A model generated the notes under the pieces. It was not told the DNA's origin. It made no database searches and saw only the letters and a program-made list of their open reading frames with translations. This document shows, one piece after another, positions 22,121-23,227 of a DNA stretch of 23,227 nucleotides. Each line of letters begins with the position of its first letter. Position 1 is the stretch's first letter. The position numbers and the translations under genes were made by a program. The stretch covers positions 1 through 23,227 of IMG/VR virus record IMGVR_UViG_3300044961_000539; one strand, given 5' to 3'. This DNA comes from a virus.

Positions 22121-23001
22121 TAGTCCTCCAGCCCGATGGCGTCGGTCAGATCGGCGCCGTCGAGCACGGCGCCGTCGAGGTCGGCGCCGGTGAGGTCGGC
22201 GCCGTCGAGGTCGGCGCCGTCGAGGTCGGCGCCGGAGAGCACGGCGCCGCGGAGGCGCGCGCCGCTGAGGCGTGCGCCAATGATGTACGCGCCGGAGAGG
22301 TTCGCGCCGTCGAGCACGGCGCCGGTGAGGTCGGCGCCGTCGAGTTCGGCGCCGTCGAGGTCGGCGCCGGAGAGCACGGCGCCGCGGAGGCTCGCGCGGC
22401 TGAGGTCGGCGCGCTTGATCAACGCGCCGGAGAGGTTCGCGCCGTCGAGGTCGGCGCCGCTGAGGCGCGCATCAGTGAGGGTGGCGCCGCGCATGTCGGC
22501 GTTGCGCATGTCGGCGCGCTTGATCAACGCGCCGCTCAGCACGGCGCCGTCGAGCACGGCGCCGTCGAGGTCGGCGCCGTCGAGTTCGGCGCCGCGCATG
22601 TCCGCGCGGCGCAGGCACGCGCCGCTGAGGTCGGCGTTGCGCAGCACGGCGCGCTCGAGGTCGGCCCCGGTGAGTTTCGCGCCTTCGAGGTCGGCGCCGT
22701 CGAGGTCGGCGCCGCGCATGTCCGCGCCGTCGAGGTCGGCGCCGTCGAGGTCGGCGCCGGTGAGGTCGGCGCCGTCGAGCACGGCGCCGCGCATGTTGGC
22801 GCCGGAGAGCACGGCGTCGCGGAGGGTGGCGCAGGTCAAGTCCGCGGCGACGAGGTCGGCGCCGCGGAGGTCCGCGCGGCGCAGTTCCACGCCCTCACGC
22901 ACCGCAGCCTCCACAGCGCGGGCGATGGTGTCGGCGGCGCCGCTCCACAGCGGTGCGCCAAACATATCGTGGATCGTCATCGTGTTCGTTGTCATTTCCA
23001 T
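22120..23001 (-). CDS. Pentapeptide-repeat protein with 50 uninterrupted units, 293 aa
   Basis: AGGAGA lies about seven bases before the ATG at 23001, downstream of ribozyme C. Residues 1-40 are a helical cap (IHDMFGAPLWSG then ADTIARAVEAAVREGVEL). Residues 41-290 are 50 consecutive pentapeptides of the form (D/S/T/R)GA(D/V/N)L without a single break, and the protein ends LED. Such arrays fold as a right-handed quadrilateral beta-helix, here about twelve coils. Some family members (Qnr, MfpA, McbG) mimic DNA and bind gyrase; others have unrelated or unknown roles. Many Asp at the second-last position give an acidic surface, compatible with DNA mimicry, but this is inference. The Qnr-type loops are absent. 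Confidence 0.92.
   Translation of the reverse strand: MEMTTNTMTIHDMFGAPLWSGAADTIARAVEAAVREGVELRRADLRGADLVAADLTCATLRDAVLSGANMRGAVLDGADLTGADLDGADLDGADMRGADLDGADLEGAKLTGADLERAVLRNADLSGACLRRADMRGAELDGADLDGAVLDGAVLSGALIKRADMRNADMRGATLTDARLSGADLDGANLSGALIKRADLSRASLRGAVLSGADLDGAELDGADLTGAVLDGANLSGAYIIGARLSGARLRGAVLSGADLDGADLDGADLTGADLDGAVLDGADLTDAIGLED
22132..22881 (-). repeat. 15-bp tandem coding repeats of the pentapeptide array
   Basis: The DNA consists of 50 near-identical 15-base units, many reading GTCGAGGTCGGCGCC on the + strand. Several neighbouring units are identical at the DNA level, which points to recent expansion by slippage or unequal recombination. The array also keeps a long antisense frame open on the + strand, which is a by-product. 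Confidence 0.9.
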
Positions 23002-23034
23002 GTCCGTTCTCCTGTTGTTGCGCCCCAGGGGCGC

Positions 23035-23096
23035 GGCCTCATCAGTGGCGGCACTACCGCCAGACCGCGCAGCACAAGGGCTGCGCGGTTTCGGCC
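23035..23096 (-). ncRNA. Type II hammerhead ribozyme C, upstream of the pentapeptide gene
   Basis: Minus-strand order: GGCC, GAAA, stem III CCGCGCAGC paired with GCTGCGCGG around CCTTGT, then GTC, stem I TGGCGG/CCGCCA with a five-base loop, CTGATGA, GGCC. Stem III differs completely from copies A and B yet is fully paired, and the only core change is at the freely variable position 7 (T for C). Predicted cleavage lies between 23063 and 23062. It begins five bases after the stop of the preceding gene. It is followed directly by a GC hairpin at 23020-23034 and the AGGAGA of the pentapeptide gene. Confidence 0.93.
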
Positions 23097-23101
23097 TGCT
23101 G

Positions 23102-23227
23102 TCAGGCGTACCGCGAGGCGTCGCCAAACACGTTGTCGTCGTCGACCCACGGCGTGACGCCGCCGCCGTCAACGTCGGCGATAATCTCGCTAACCTTTGC
23201 GATCAAAATCCAGCCCGGCGCCATCCC
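23102..23227 (-). CDS. C-terminal part of an unknown protein, cut by the window edge
   Basis: The minus-strand frame is open from 23227 to a TGA at 23102-23104. It shows 41 residues including GWILIAKVSEIIADVDGG and a tail VTPWVDDDNVFGDASRYA. A Met at the second visible codon could be a start, but the gene may equally continue beyond the window. No family is recognised. It is the first visible cistron of the minus operon, and its stop lies five bases before ribozyme C. Confidence 0.55.
   Translation of the reverse strand, partial: GMAPGWILIAKVSEIIADVDGGGVTPWVDDDNVFGDASRYA

Noticed and set aside
20890-23100. CRISPR-like array from the repeated intergenic elements
   Set aside because: The repeats are about 1 kb apart with genes between them, and they fold into ribozymes. 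No regular spacers exist.
22084-23157. Long + strand open frame opposite the pentapeptide gene
   Set aside because: It is kept open only by the 15-bp repeats. The minus strand encodes the textbook pentapeptide array with a proper start signal.

Overview
The window looks like the late (virion) region plus an accessory operon of a tailed double-stranded DNA phage or prophage with siphovirus morphology. The evidence is an HK97-type gene order on the + strand: large terminase, portal, S49 protease, major capsid protein, connectors, tail tube, frameshifted tail-assembly chaperone and tape measure. Genes are tightly packed, often with ATGA or TGATG stop/start overlaps, use Shine-Dalgarno starts, and are GC-rich. 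This points to a bacterial host using the standard code. No integrase, lysis cassette or tRNA is visible, so lifestyle and host cannot be read from this window.

Layout. 1-1499: a GH10 (xylanase-type) glycoside hydrolase truncated by the window edge, a small unknown protein and SSB. 1578-6122: TerL with a long N-terminal extension, HK97-type portal and S49 prohead protease. 6123-6315: a non-coding gap with a near-consensus promoter followed about 100 nt later by an intrinsic terminator, directly before the capsid gene. 6316-10397: major capsid protein, a small conserved capsid-adjacent protein, and four connector/tail-completion proteins. 10411-13696: tail tube, an unknown protein, the chaperone pair joined by a -1 slippery site (A AAA AAC), and the tape measure. 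13696-19398: six tail-tip or fibre proteins, mostly unrecognised, in a region that becomes visibly more AT-rich. 19398-20031: HNH endonuclease and a P27-like small terminase subunit, about 16 kb from TerL. No gene-free stretch exceeds 300 bases.

19985-23227 is a minus-strand operon that converges on the late genes. In its transcription order it holds the C-terminus of an unknown protein, a 50-unit pentapeptide-repeat protein, two unknown proteins, an ankyrin remnant, an ankyrin-repeat protein, a possible mini-ORF and a ribbon-helix-helix-like protein.

The most remarkable content is three hammerhead ribozymes of type II (open stem II) on the minus strand, at 23035-23096, 22051-22111 and 20912-20972. 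Each has an intact GAAA / GUC / CUGANGA core. Each is followed at once by a small GC hairpin, a Shine-Dalgarno sequence and the start codon of the next gene. Two begin within a few bases of the preceding gene's stop codon. Stem III has a completely different sequence in one copy but remains perfectly paired, which supports selection on RNA structure. The arrangement suggests a polycistronic accessory transcript that cuts itself between cistrons into mRNAs with 5'-OH and 2',3'-cyclic phosphate ends, possibly substrates for RtcB-type ligation. Ribozyme assignment rests on the sequence; processing and circularisation are inference.
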